Shown here: positions 8,231-16,591 of the stretch, piece by piece
How positions within the stretch are numbered: the stretch's first letter is position 1
Layout of the letters: the number at the start of each line of letters is the position of its first letter
NCBI GenBank assembly: GCA_947642555.1
Contig: CANRSX010000052.1
Location: forward strand, 1-32,952
Origin: an uncultured Roseburia sp.
GTDB lineage: Bacteria; Bacillota; Clostridia; Lachnospirales; Lachnospiraceae
Direction: 5' to 3'
Length of the DNA stretch: 32,952 bases
The notes under the pieces: model-generated
Databases searched by the model: none
Seen by the model: the letters and a program-made list of their open reading frames with translations, nothing else
Told to the model about the DNA's origin: nothing
Made by a program: the position numbers and the translations under genes

Positions 8231-9403
8231 ATGGATTTTGGACAGCTGACGGCGTTTATGGATTCGCTGAAGCCGGTCTACGGGGTTCCTGCGGCCGACT
8301 GTAAGATTACAAGAAAACATGAGGTCATATACCGCCATATGACGGGATATGCCGATACGGCGGAGACAGAGCCGCTCACCGGGCGGCATCTGTTCCGCCT
8401 CTACTCGGCGACAAAGCCCGTCACCATGACCGCTGTGCTTGGGCTCATTGAGCGGGGAAAGCTGGGCCTTTACGACGAGGTGCGGCGGTATCTGCCGGAA
8501 TATGACCGCATGATGGTCGCGGACCGGTTTGATGAAGAGCGTGTGCCGCGTCAGTGGCCCGCGGAGGATACGCCCTGCCATCTGGCGCATCAGACGATCC
8601 GCATCATTGACCTGATGAGCATGACGGCAGGAATGTCGTACGACACCGGGGCAAAAGCGCTGGCTGACCTTCGGGAGGAGAGCGGCGGTCAGGCGGATAC
8701 CCGGACGGTGATCGCACGGATGGCGCGGCTTCCGCTGATTTACGAACCGCGTACCAGATGGGCCTACAGCCTGGGACACGATGTGCTCGCCGCTGTTGTC
8801 GAGGTGGTATCCGGGATGCGTTTTTCGGATTATTTAAAACAGTATCTGTTTGATCCGTTAGAGACGGAGGATTTTTATTTCCACTGGAAGGGAGCGCATG
8901 AAGCGAGAGTCTGCGCCATGTATATGGCGGATGCGAACGGCAGGATCCTGCCGGAGGACGGAGTGCTGAGCGGCAGTTTTCAGCTCACGGACCGCTATGA
9001 GAGCGGAGGTGCGGGACTGGTGGGCAGCGTGGACGCCTACAGTGCGTTTGCGGATGCCCTGTGCCATGGCGGCGTCGGCAGGAACGGCGCGCGGATTCTT
9101 TCGGAGGAGATGGTGAAGCTTCTTGGCACGAGCTATACCACAGGGCAGATGTCGGCGGATTTCAGGCAGACGGGGAAACCGGGATACGAATACGGGCTTG
9201 GCGTGCGCGTGTTAAAGGACGCGTCGGCCTCCATGAGCCCGGTCGGGGAATTCGGCTGGGACGGGGCGGCAGGCGCGTATGTGCTGATGGATCCGAAGAA
9301 TCAGATCAGCATTTTTTACGCCCAGCATGTGATGGGCTTTCCGGCTTCTCATGAGATCCACACAAAGCTTCGGGATCTGACATATGAAGCGATCGGATGT
9401 TAA
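8231..9403 (+). CDS. Beta-lactamase-fold serine hydrolase
   Basis: A 390-residue member of the class C beta-lactamase/penicillin-binding-protein-like family (Pfam Beta-lactamase). The nucleophile motif SATK is at residues 59-62, preceded by LFRLY. A second motif YSLGHD begins at Tyr179, where class C enzymes have YSN. A late WDGAAG segment occupies the place of the KTG/HxG motif. There is no signal peptide, so the protein is probably cytoplasmic, as for family VIII esterases and related peptidases rather than secreted lactamases. The ATG at 8231 is preferred, with AAAGGAG about 8 bases upstream, over one 42 bases earlier. It lies 64 bases after the previous gene and 12 bases before rarA. The substrate is unknown; resistance is not implied. 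Confidence 0.8.
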   Translation: MDFGQLTAFMDSLKPVYGVPAADCKITRKHEVIYRHMTGYADTAETEPLTGRHLFRLYSATKPVTMTAVLGLIERGKLGLYDEVRRYLPEYDRMMVADRFDEERVPRQWPAEDTPCHLAHQTIRIIDLMSMTAGMSYDTGAKALADLREESGGQADTRTVIARMARLPLIYEPRTRWAYSLGHDVLAAVVEVVSGMRFSDYLKQYLFDPLETEDFYFHWKGAHEARVCAMYMADANGRILPEDGVLSGSFQLTDRYESGGAGLVGSVDAYSAFADALCHGGVGRNGARILSEEMVKLLGTSYTTGQMSADFRQTGKPGYEYGLGVRVLKDASASMSPVGEFGWDGAAGAYVLMDPKNQISIFYAQHVMGFPASHEIHTKLRDLTYEAIGC

Positions 9404-9415
9404 GGCAGGAGGAAC

Positions 9416-10741
9416 ATGGATTTATTTGACTATATGAGAGAGCAGCAGAAGGAAAAGGAATCGCCGCTCGCATCAAGGCTGCGCCCGGCCACATTAGAGG
9501 AGATGGTCGGGCAGCAGCATATCATCGGAAAAAATAAGCTTTTGTACCGTGCGATCCGGGCGGATAAGCTCGGATCCATCATTCTGTACGGCCCGCCGGG
9601 AACCGGAAAGACCACGCTTGCAAGAGTGATCGCCAACACGACCAGCGCGGAATTTGTGCAGATCAACGCGACGTCCGCCGGGAAAAAGGATATGGAGGAG
9701 GTCGTTGCAAAGGCAAAGGACAGCCAGGGCATGTACGGGAAGAAGACGATTCTCTTCATCGACGAGATCCATCGCTTCAACAAGGGCCAGCAGGACTATC
9801 TGCTGCCGTTTGTGGAGGACGGGACCCTGATTCTGATCGGAGCGACGACGGAGAATCCGTATTTTGAGGTAAACGGGGCTCTGCTGTCGCGCTCGGTCAT
9901 TTTTGAATTAAAGCAGCTGTCAAAGGAGGACATCCGGACGCTGATCCTGCGTGCCGTCGGGGATCAGGAAAAAGGAATGGGCGCGTACCATGCCGTCATC
10001 GACGAGGATGCGCTTGACTTTCTCGCCGACATGGCAAACGGGGATGCGCGGACGGCGCTCACCGCGATCGAGCTCGGGATCCTCACCACGGAGCGAAGCC
10101 CGGACGGAAAGATTTATATTACACTTGACGTTGCAGAGGAATGCATTCAGAAGCGCGTGGTAAAATACGATAAATCAGGCGACAGCCATTACGATACGAT
10201 TTCCGCGTTTATCAAGAGCATGCGCGGCTCTGACCCGGACGCCGCGGTCTATTATCTGGCGCGGATGCTCTATGCGGGTGAGGATATCCGCTTTATCGCG
10301 CGGCGGATCATGATCTGCGCGGCGGAGGACGTCGGAAACGCGGATCCGATGGCGCTGGTGGTCGCCACCTCGGCAAGCCAGGCTGTGGAGCGCATCGGTA
10401 TGCCGGAAGCGCAGCTGATTCTCTCGCAGGCTGTGCTCTATGTGGCCTGCGCGCCCAAGAGCAACGCCGCGTGTCTCGCCGTCGGGGATGCGTCGGCGGC
10501 GGTGAGGAGCACGATGACGGATCCGGTGCCGATGCACTTAAAGGACGCCCATTACAAATCAGCCGGAAAGCTGGGGCACGGGGACGGGTATCAGTACGCC
10601 CACGATTTCCCGAAGCACTATGTAAAACAGCAGTACCTGCCGGACGGCCTTCTGGGCCGGCAGTTTTACCATCCGACGGAAAACGGCTATGAGAAGAAGA
10701 TACAGGAGCATTTGCGCTGGCTTCATTCCGATTCGGAATGA
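9416..10741 (+). CDS. rarA: Replication-associated recombination protein A, AAA+ ATPase
   Basis: A 441-residue AAA+ ATPase of the RarA/MgsA/WRNIP1 family that acts at stalled replication forks, related to clamp-loader subunits. An N-terminal MRPLTL-like region reads LASRLRPATLEEMVGQ. Walker A GPPGTGKT is at residues 59-66, Walker B FIDEIHRF is at about 114-121, and sensor 1 ATTENP follows. The C-terminal half carries the family tetramerisation region, including HYDTISAFIKSMRGSDPDAA. GCAGGAGG precedes the ATG. The length matches the family. It follows the serine hydrolase by 12 bases, suggesting shared transcription, and precedes the aminotransferase by 27 bases. Confidence 0.95.
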   Translation: MDLFDYMREQQKEKESPLASRLRPATLEEMVGQQHIIGKNKLLYRAIRADKLGSIILYGPPGTGKTTLARVIANTTSAEFVQINATSAGKKDMEEVVAKAKDSQGMYGKKTILFIDEIHRFNKGQQDYLLPFVEDGTLILIGATTENPYFEVNGALLSRSVIFELKQLSKEDIRTLILRAVGDQEKGMGAYHAVIDEDALDFLADMANGDARTALTAIELGILTTERSPDGKIYITLDVAEECIQKRVVKYDKSGDSHYDTISAFIKSMRGSDPDAAVYYLARMLYAGEDIRFIARRIMICAAEDVGNADPMALVVATSASQAVERIGMPEAQLILSQAVLYVACAPKSNAACLAVGDASAAVRSTMTDPVPMHLKDAHYKSAGKLGHGDGYQYAHDFPKHYVKQQYLPDGLLGRQFYHPTENGYEKKIQEHLRWLHSDSE

Positions 10742-10768
10742 TAAGAATGAGTAAGGAGGAAATCAGAT

Positions 10769-12070
10769 ATGAAACCGTATCAGGAACTGACAAAAGAAGA
10801 GCTGTTACGAGAAAAGAAAACGCTTGAGGCGGAATATAAAAGATTTCAGCAGAGAGGGCTGCAGCTGGATATGTCGAGAGGAAAGCCCTCGCAGGAGCAG
10901 CTGGATCTGTCCATGGGAATGATGGACGTTTTATCGTCCTACATGGATCTCGCGTGTGAGGACGGCACGGACTGCCGGAACTACGGCGGGCTTGACGGGA
11001 TCCGCGAGGCGAAGGTGCTGCTCGGGGATATGATTGAGTGCAATCCGGACAACATTATCATCTACGGAAACTCCAGCTTAAATATCATGTATGACACGAT
11101 CTCGCGCTCCATGACGCACGGCGTGATGGGAAATACGCCGTGGTGTAAGCTCGATCAGGTCAAATTCCTCTGTCCGGTGCCGGGCTATGACAGGCATTTT
11201 GCGATCACCGAATATTTCGGGATCGAGATGATCAATGTGCCGATGCTGCCCACCGGGCCGGATATGGATATCGTGGAGGAGCTGGTGGCAAAGGACGAGG
11301 CGATCAAGGGAATCTGGTGCGTACCGAAGTATTCCAACCCGCAGGGGATCACCTATTCGGATGAGACGGTGCGCCGCTTTGCGAGACTAAAGCCCGCGGC
11401 GAAGGATTTCCGCATTTACTGGGATAACGCGTACTGTGTCCACCATCTGTATGACCTTGACCAGGACCATCTGATCGAGATTCTGGCGGAGTGCAAGCGC
11501 GCCGGGAATCCGGATCTTGTATACAAGTTCTGCTCGACGAGCAAGATCAGCTTCCCGGGCTCCGGCGTGGCGGCGATCGCGACGTCCCCGAACAACCTCG
11601 AGGATATCAGAAAGCAGCTAAAGATCCAGACCATCGGGCACGATAAGGTGAATCAGCTCCGGCATGTCCGTTTCTTTAAGGACAGCTACGGGATCTCGGA
11701 GCATATGAAAAAGCATGCTGCCACCCTGCGCCCGAAGTTTGAGATGGTGACGGACTCCTTTGAGCGGGAGCTTGCCGGCCTTGATATCGGTACCTGGTAT
11801 CATCCGAAGGGAGGGTATTTCATCACCTATGAGACGCTTCCGGGGTGTGCGAAAAATGTAGTTGCGCGGGCAAAAAAAGCGGGACTGATCATGACGCCTG
11901 CCGGGGCTCCGTTCCCTTACGGAAAAGACCCGCAGGATTCGGTGATCCGTATCTCGCCGTCCTATCCGTCCTTAGAGGATTTAACGGTTGCGACCGAGAT
12001 CTTTATCATCTGCGTCAAGCTGGCCAGCGTGGAGAAATTTCTCGCGGAGTGCGGGGAGCCGGCGGTCTGA
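10769..12070 (+). CDS. Aspartate aminotransferase, class Ic (MocR-like aminotransferase fold)
   Basis: A 433-residue PLP-dependent fold-type I aminotransferase of the Ic subgroup (Pfam Aminotran_MocR), distinct from classical AspC. Diagnostic segments are LDMSRGKPS near the N terminus, RNYGGLDGIREAK, YGNSSLNIMYD and WCVPKYSNPQG. The PLP-binding lysine is Lys259 in FCSTSKISFPGSG. The expected reaction moves the amino group between aspartate and 2-oxoglutarate in the cytoplasm. AAGGAGG sits ahead of the ATG. It ends before a GC-rich hairpin and converges on the LysR gene. The substrate is inferred from the subgroup; other amino acids are possible. Confidence 0.85.
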   Translation: MKPYQELTKEELLREKKTLEAEYKRFQQRGLQLDMSRGKPSQEQLDLSMGMMDVLSSYMDLACEDGTDCRNYGGLDGIREAKVLLGDMIECNPDNIIIYGNSSLNIMYDTISRSMTHGVMGNTPWCKLDQVKFLCPVPGYDRHFAITEYFGIEMINVPMLPTGPDMDIVEELVAKDEAIKGIWCVPKYSNPQGITYSDETVRRFARLKPAAKDFRIYWDNAYCVHHLYDLDQDHLIEILAECKRAGNPDLVYKFCSTSKISFPGSGVAAIATSPNNLEDIRKQLKIQTIGHDKVNQLRHVRFFKDSYGISEHMKKHAATLRPKFEMVTDSFERELAGLDIGTWYHPKGGYFITYETLPGCAKNVVARAKKAGLIMTPAGAPFPYGKDPQDSVIRISPSYPSLEDLTVATEIFIICVKLASVEKFLAECGEPAV

Positions 12071-12100
12071 CCGGACATTCCCGCGGGGGCCCGGATGACG

Positions 12101-12134
12101 CCGGCCCGTCGGGCCAGTTTGGCCGGGTATTTTC
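12101..12134 (+). terminator. Possible GC-rich terminator after the aminotransferase
   Basis: CCGGCC (12101-12106) pairs with GGCCGG (12121-12126), followed by TATTTT. A competing hairpin GGCCC-GTC-GGGCC is nested inside. The T tract is short, so confidence is moderate. Confidence 0.4.
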
Positions 12135-12147
12135 ATGACGCACCGTC

Positions 12148-12191
12148 CGGACACGTCCGGGGACACCAATCCGCCCGTTCGGACACGTCCG
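12148..12191. repeat. Two copies of CGGACACGTCCG, 32 bp apart
   Basis: Identical 12-base units at 12148-12159 and 12180-12191. Each is a near-palindrome (arms CGGAC/GTCCG). They lie in the convergent gap between the aminotransferase and LysR genes. The role is unknown; they may help end transcription on the minus strand. Confidence 0.6.
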
Positions 12192-12201
12192 CGCCGGGGA
12201 C

Positions 12202-13074
12202 TTACAGCGCGTCCAGAAACGTATGCAGCGGCGGCGATACCCGCCGCCGGTTGCTGTAGATGACCTGGATGGACATGCGGATCTGATAATTTTCCACCGG
12301 GATTAAGGCGATGGAGCCTGCACGCAATGCGTCCGCGAGCGTGATGGAGGGGAGAAGCCCGATGCCAAGCTGTTTTGCGACGGCCTGGATGATATACTGG
12401 GAAAAACCGATCTCCGTGACGCAGCGGAGCGTCTGGTCTCTTGCGGCGAGGTCGCTCTCAAATACCTGCCGGTAGTTGCAGCCTTTTTCGGTCAGGATAA
12501 AGTTTTCCTGCAGCAGCCGCTCGAGGGAGACCTTCTTTTCCCTGGCGAGCGGATGGGATGCGGCGCAGAAGAACGAGATATCCACCGGGTATTCGCGCGC
12601 CGTGACGAGATCAGGGCGCAGTATTTTATTATCGAGCAGAAAAATCAGGTCGAACAGCCCGCGGTCTAAGTAGTCCAGCGCATGATGTGTCGTGACGATC
12701 TGGAGCTTCATCTGTATTTTGGGATGGCGGACAAGAAAATCCTGGAACAGGTCTGCGTACGAGGAAGCGCATATTGTTTCCATAATTCCGATTTTCAACT
12801 CGCCGTGCGGTTCGCCCGAGAGAGAAAAATGTTCGAGAGCCATGGACTCATATTTGATTATCTGATAAGCGTATTGCAGAAATTCTCTTCCTGACGCGGA
12901 CAGTGAGACCCTTTTTCCGTTCCTGGCGAACAGACTGGCCCGCAGCTCGTCCTCAAGCTGCTGGATCTGCATGGTTACCGTAGACTGTGCATAGCCGAGC
13001 TCCTGCGCGGCCCTGGTAAAATTGCCCAGCTCGGCCACGCGCACGAAGGTCCGTATATTTTTCATTTCCATCAT
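12202..13074 (-). CDS. LysR-family transcriptional regulator
   Basis: A 290-residue LysR-type regulator. Residues about 4-62 form the winged helix-turn-helix (NIRTFVRVAELGNFTRAAQELGYAQSTVTMQIQQLE). Residues about 90-290 form the substrate-binding-like effector domain, from LKIGIME onward. It is transcribed divergently from the cysteine desulfidase gene with overlapping promoters and a canonical LysR box between them. It therefore probably controls that gene, and itself, in response to a small effector that may be cysteine-related; this is inference from layout. Several ATGs are clustered at the start (residues 1, 2 and 4) and I cannot separate them. CysB-like regulators are longer, and the effector cannot be predicted from sequence. 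Confidence 0.9.
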   Translation of the reverse strand: MMEMKNIRTFVRVAELGNFTRAAQELGYAQSTVTMQIQQLEDELRASLFARNGKRVSLSASGREFLQYAYQIIKYESMALEHFSLSGEPHGELKIGIMETICASSYADLFQDFLVRHPKIQMKLQIVTTHHALDYLDRGLFDLIFLLDNKILRPDLVTAREYPVDISFFCAASHPLAREKKVSLERLLQENFILTEKGCNYRQVFESDLAARDQTLRCVTEIGFSQYIIQAVAKQLGIGLLPSITLADALRAGSIALIPVENYQIRMSIQVIYSNRRRVSPPLHTFLDAL

Positions 13075-13100
13075 TCTTCACACTTTCCGGATTTTGTTTT

Positions 13101-13119
13101 ATATCAAAAAAACTGATAT
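13101..13119. promoter_or_regulatory. LysR-type box ATATCA-N7-TGATAT
   Basis: A perfect inverted repeat with six-base arms (13101-13106 and 13114-13119) containing the LysR hallmark T-N11-A. It covers the predicted start of transcription of the lysR gene and lies about 55-75 bases upstream of the predicted start of the divergent desulfidase transcript, the classical site for LysR recognition. Confidence 0.7.
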
Positions 13120-13124
13120 GTATT

Positions 13125-13153
13125 ATTATACATTCTGATTTTCATTTCCGCAA
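13125..13153 (-). promoter_or_regulatory. Sigma-A promoter of the lysR gene
   Basis: On the minus strand TTGCGG (13148-13153), 17 bases, then a perfect TATAAT (13125-13130). The LysR box lies at its transcription start. Confidence 0.7.
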
Positions 13154-13162
13154 GGACTATGA

Positions 13163-13168
13163 TATACT
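13163..13168 (+). promoter_or_regulatory. -10 box of the cysteine desulfidase gene
   Basis: TATACT at 13163-13168 with no recognisable -35 at the right spacing. This fits an activator-dependent promoter driven by the LysR protein bound upstream. Confidence 0.45.
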
Positions 13169-13174
13169 AAATGA

Positions 13175-13200
13175 TGTCATATGACTGTGACTATATGACA
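13175..13200. promoter_or_regulatory. Inverted repeat TGTCATAT-N10-ATATGACA before the desulfidase gene
   Basis: Perfect eight-base arms (13175-13182 and 13193-13200) around a ten-base centre, just downstream of the -10 box. The left arm also lies within the small palindrome GTCATATGAC. The position suits an operator for a second regulator or a leader hairpin. Confidence 0.55.
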
Positions 13201-13242
13201 CGGCAATACGTTAACATACGAAAGCACGGCGAGGGATAAGAG

Positions 13243-14592
13243 ATGGCATTGACAAAAGAAGTGTATCAGACCTATGTGGATATTTTAAAAGAAGAGCTGA
13301 AACCGGCCTTTGGATGTACGGAGCCGATTGCGCTCGCCTACTGTGCATCGTATGCGCGTGACGTCCTCGGGGCCCGGCCAGAAAGGCTGTGCATCGAGGC
13401 CAGCGGGAATATCATCAAGAACGTCAAGAGTGTGATCGTCCCGAACACCGGGGGATTAAAAGGCATCCAGGCCGCAGCGGCGGCGGGGGTCGCGGCGGGT
13501 GTGACGGAGCGCATGCTCGAGGTGATCGCCGGTGTGACGGAGGAGCAGAAGAAAGAGATCCGCTCTTATCTTGAGGAGACCGAATTCGAGGTAAAACCCC
13601 TGGAGGACGGGGACAAGCTTGACATCCGCATCACGGCGTCCGCCGGGACGGATGAGGCCGTCGTGCGGATCGCGAAGAGCCACACGAATATCGTCTATGT
13701 CGCGAGAAACGGCGTCGTGCAGAAGGATGGCATGTGCCGGTGCGGCGGGGAGACGGGCGCCGGGGAAGCCGTGAAGTGCGGCTGTGCGTCGAAGGAAGCG
13801 GGAGCTGCACAGGAGCCCGGCGCGGGAGAGGCGGACCGCAGCCTGCTCACGATCGAGGAGATCGTCGCCTTCGCGGACGAGGCGGACCTCTCCGATGTGG
13901 AGGAGGTCATCGACCGCCAGATCGCCTACAATTACGCGATCGCCGAGGAAGGGATTGCAAACGACTGGGGCGCGAATGTGGGCAGCGTCCTGTTAAAGAC
14001 CTATGGAAATGACGTGAAGACCCGTGCAAAGGCCATGGCGGCAGCAGGCTCCGACGCGCGCATGAGCGGCTGCGAGCTGCCGGTGGTGATCAATTCGGGC
14101 AGCGGCAATCAGGGCATCACGGTGTCCGTGCCGGTGATCGTCTACGCGAAGGAGATCGGAGCGGACGAGGACCGGTTAAAGAGGGCGCTTCTGGTGTCGA
14201 ACCTGATCGCGGTACATATCAAGTACGGGATCGGCCCGCTTTCCGCGTTCTGCGGGGCGGTGAGCGCAGGCTGCGCGGCGGGCTGCGGGATCGCGTACCT
14301 TCTCGGGGGATCGGTGAAGGAGATTTCCCACACGCTGGTGAACGGACTGGCGATTGTCTCAGGGATTGTCTGCGACGGCGCGAAGCCGTCATGCGCAGGA
14401 AAGATCGCGTCCTCAGTGGACGCGGGGATTTTAAGCTATTATATGTATCAGGAAGGTCAGCAGTTTTATGCGGAGGACGGCATCGTCTCGAAGGGCGTGG
14501 AGGCCACGATCCGCAATATTTACCGGCTGGGCGCAAAGGGAATGTGTGAGACGGACGACGAGATTATCCGGATCATGACCCACTGCGACTAG
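13243..14592 (+). CDS. cyuA: L-cysteine desulfidase family protein (CyuA/YhaM, UPF0597)
   Basis: A 449-residue member of the CyuA/UPF0597 family, Fe-S-dependent enzymes that convert L-cysteine to pyruvate, ammonia and hydrogen sulfide. Diagnostic segments are AFGCTEPIALAY (Cys25), ASGNIIKNVKSVIVPNTGG, INSGSGNQGITVS, a Cys-rich FCGAVSAGCAAGCGIAYLLGG, and CDGAKPSCAGK, which together should supply the cluster ligands. Compared with my recollection of the family (about 430), residues about 160-195 look like an insertion: it carries CRC (165-167) and CGC (179-181) amid Gly/Ala/Glu-rich sequence. The gene is divergent from a LysR regulator. Spacing to oppA is 129 bases, so a functional link with peptide uptake is possible. 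Related proteins are sometimes called serine dehydratase-like; substrate is inferred from family. Confidence 0.85.
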   Translation: MALTKEVYQTYVDILKEELKPAFGCTEPIALAYCASYARDVLGARPERLCIEASGNIIKNVKSVIVPNTGGLKGIQAAAAAGVAAGVTERMLEVIAGVTEEQKKEIRSYLEETEFEVKPLEDGDKLDIRITASAGTDEAVVRIAKSHTNIVYVARNGVVQKDGMCRCGGETGAGEAVKCGCASKEAGAAQEPGAGEADRSLLTIEEIVAFADEADLSDVEEVIDRQIAYNYAIAEEGIANDWGANVGSVLLKTYGNDVKTRAKAMAAAGSDARMSGCELPVVINSGSGNQGITVSVPVIVYAKEIGADEDRLKRALLVSNLIAVHIKYGIGPLSAFCGAVSAGCAAGCGIAYLLGGSVKEISHTLVNGLAIVSGIVCDGAKPSCAGKIASSVDAGILSYYMYQEGQQFYAEDGIVSKGVEATIRNIYRLGAKGMCETDDEIIRIMTHCD

Positions 14593-14721
14593 AAGGTAAA
14601 GCTGCTTTCTCTTTACTGCGGGCGGATTTTGCAATAAACCGACTCGCGGAGCACGGCAGTGTTTGTCTCTGCCGGCGTACAAGTAAACGGCTCTTTTGAG
14701 CCAGAACAAGGAGGAATATTT

Positions 14722-16497
14722 ATGCACAACATGAAAAAGGTTTGGGCACTGCTTCTCACAGGCGTGCTGGCAGCCGGCACGCTTGCCGGATGCGGCGACG
14801 GAGAGACGCAGCTGGCGACGGCCGGCGGTGACGGACAGGTTACCGTTACCACAGAGTCCGGCAGCGGCGCGGGCGATGCCGGGGACGAAGGCGGCAGCGC
14901 AGGCGCGGACACACAGGTGATGAATGTCCGCACGACATCCTTCGGCAACAACTATGACGTACAGGACATGGGCTGGCGCTGGATGATGGCTGCCTGCTAT
15001 GACGGCATCTACCGCAACGTCAACAGGGGCAACGGCGAGGAATTTGTTCTGGCCGGCGCCGAGAGCGTTGAGGTATCCGATGACGGAACGGTTTACACCT
15101 TCCATCTGCGTCAGGATGCGAAATGGTCGGACGGCGAGCCGGTGACCGCACATGATTACGAGTACGGCTGGAAGCGTCTTTTAAATCCGGAGTACGGCTA
15201 TTCCTATGCTTCCTTTGCTTACAACATCGTGGGTGCGGAGGAGTACAATCAGGGAACCGGATCCGTGGATGATGTGATGGCGGTCGCAGTGGATGACTAC
15301 ACTTTCCAGGTGACCTTAAAGGTTGCGGACCCGACGTTTGAGGCAAAGCTTGTGGCAACGCCGCTGTACCCGACTCGTCAGGATATCGCGGAGGCGGCCG
15401 GCGATCAGTGGGGCAAGGACTGGACGCTCTGCGTCTACAACGGACCCTTCTGCATGACCGAGCTTGTGGAGGACAACAAGATGGTATGGACGAAGAATCC
15501 GTACTACTGGGATGCGGAGAACACGAAGCTGGATGCCATCAACTGGTATATCGTGGCGGAGGATTCCACCGCGGCGACGATGTTTGATAATGGCGAGCTG
15601 GATCAGCTGCAGCCGACCGGCGATTATCTTGCGAAGTACCGCGACGAGGTGGATGCCGGAGATATTCAGATGGTAGTCATGGACTATCCGGGTACGATCG
15701 GCCTGATCTTTAACAGCTTCGGCAATGATCCCTCCGGTCTGATGAGCAATGTCAAGATCCGAAAGGCGATCGGATACTGCATCAATAAGGAAAATATGGT
15801 GGACGCTGTTTACGGCAGATACAAACCGGCATACAGCTATGTGGCGCCGGGTATCAACTTTGACGGAACCTCCTACCGCAGCCAGGTGGATGAGGTGACG
15901 AAGACGGAGTACGAGGAGTATGTGGACAATCCCGAGAAGATTCAGGCGCTGTTCCAGGAGGGTCTGGACGAGCTTGGTATCACGACCCCGATTTCCGATA
16001 TCACGCTGACCTATCTGTCCCAGGGATCCACGAATGAGGCGAATGCGGAGCGCGAGTTTTTACAGCAGACGATCCAGCAGAATCTGGGATGTAAGGTGGA
16101 GTTAAACACAGTGGGTGATTACGCGCTGTTCCAGGCGGAGCGTTCCGCCGGCAACTTTGATTTCTTCAACAGCGGCTGGTATGCGGATTACAACGATCCC
16201 CTTGACTTTATGTTCACCTTCTACACGGGCGCTTACGGCGATTCCTACGGCGGATACAGCAATCCGAAGTATGACGAGCTGATCGATTCCTTAACGGGTG
16301 AGAATGATATGGCAAAGCGTAAGGAGATCTACTATCAGCTGGAGGAGACGCTGATGCTGGAAGACTGTGCATTCGTGCCGATCTACTACGCGACAAGAGA
16401 AGTATTCTTACAGAACTGGGTGAAGGATTACTGCACATCGAACTTCGGTGCGAGCGCGGAGATGTACATCACTTACATCGAGGGAAGAGGACACTGA
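14722..16497 (+). CDS. oppA: Oligopeptide ABC transporter substrate-binding lipoprotein
   Basis: A 591-residue extracellular solute-binding protein family 5 (OppA/DppA). It starts with a lipoprotein signal: MKK, a hydrophobic run, and lipobox LAGC with Cys24. A flexible Gly/Ala/Asp/Glu-rich spacer follows to about residue 70. The mature domain carries TYTFHLRQDAKWSDGEPVTAHDY, a family signature, and WYADYNDPLDFM near the C terminus. It should capture peptides at the outer face of the membrane. The ATG at 14722 has AAGGAGG seven bases upstream; an ATG nine bases later (MKKVW) is also possible. First gene of oppABCDF, with a strong hairpin separating it from oppB. Peptide length and preference cannot be read. 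Confidence 0.92.
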   Translation: MHNMKKVWALLLTGVLAAGTLAGCGDGETQLATAGGDGQVTVTTESGSGAGDAGDEGGSAGADTQVMNVRTTSFGNNYDVQDMGWRWMMAACYDGIYRNVNRGNGEEFVLAGAESVEVSDDGTVYTFHLRQDAKWSDGEPVTAHDYEYGWKRLLNPEYGYSYASFAYNIVGAEEYNQGTGSVDDVMAVAVDDYTFQVTLKVADPTFEAKLVATPLYPTRQDIAEAAGDQWGKDWTLCVYNGPFCMTELVEDNKMVWTKNPYYWDAENTKLDAINWYIVAEDSTAATMFDNGELDQLQPTGDYLAKYRDEVDAGDIQMVVMDYPGTIGLIFNSFGNDPSGLMSNVKIRKAIGYCINKENMVDAVYGRYKPAYSYVAPGINFDGTSYRSQVDEVTKTEYEEYVDNPEKIQALFQEGLDELGITTPISDITLTYLSQGSTNEANAEREFLQQTIQQNLGCKVELNTVGDYALFQAERSAGNFDFFNSGWYADYNDPLDFMFTFYTGAYGDSYGGYSNPKYDELIDSLTGENDMAKRKEIYYQLEETLMLEDCAFVPIYYATREVFLQNWVKDYCTSNFGASAEMYITYIEGRGH

Positions 16498-16540
16498 TTA
16501 CATCTGCCTGCTTTTGGGGCGGACTGAGAAAAATGACCAG

Positions 16541-16568
16541 AGAAGGGCTTACCTTGATAAGCCCTTCT
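16541..16568 (+). terminator. 11-bp stem hairpin between oppA and oppB
   Basis: AGAAGGGCTTA (16541-16551), loop CCTTGA, and TAAGCCCTTCT (16558-16568), followed by only TT. A perfect stem with a weak T tract suits partial termination or 3' protection of the oppA message. That would explain why binding protein is made in excess over the permease. Confidence 0.65.
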
Positions 16569-16591
16569 TTGGTATAAAAAGGGGCGTGCTT

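Noticed and set aside
8231..9403. Antibiotic resistance beta-lactamase
   Set aside because: No signal peptide, YSL instead of YSN, and cytoplasmic gene context; fold similarity alone does not support resistance.
14596..14616. GTAAAG...CTTTAC inverted repeat after the desulfidase stop codon
   Set aside because: Short AT-rich arms and no T tract; could occur by chance.
14654..14674. CGGCAG/CTGCCG hairpin before oppA
   Set aside because: A six-base stem without a T tract, followed by GCGTAC. Too weak to call a terminator or riboswitch.
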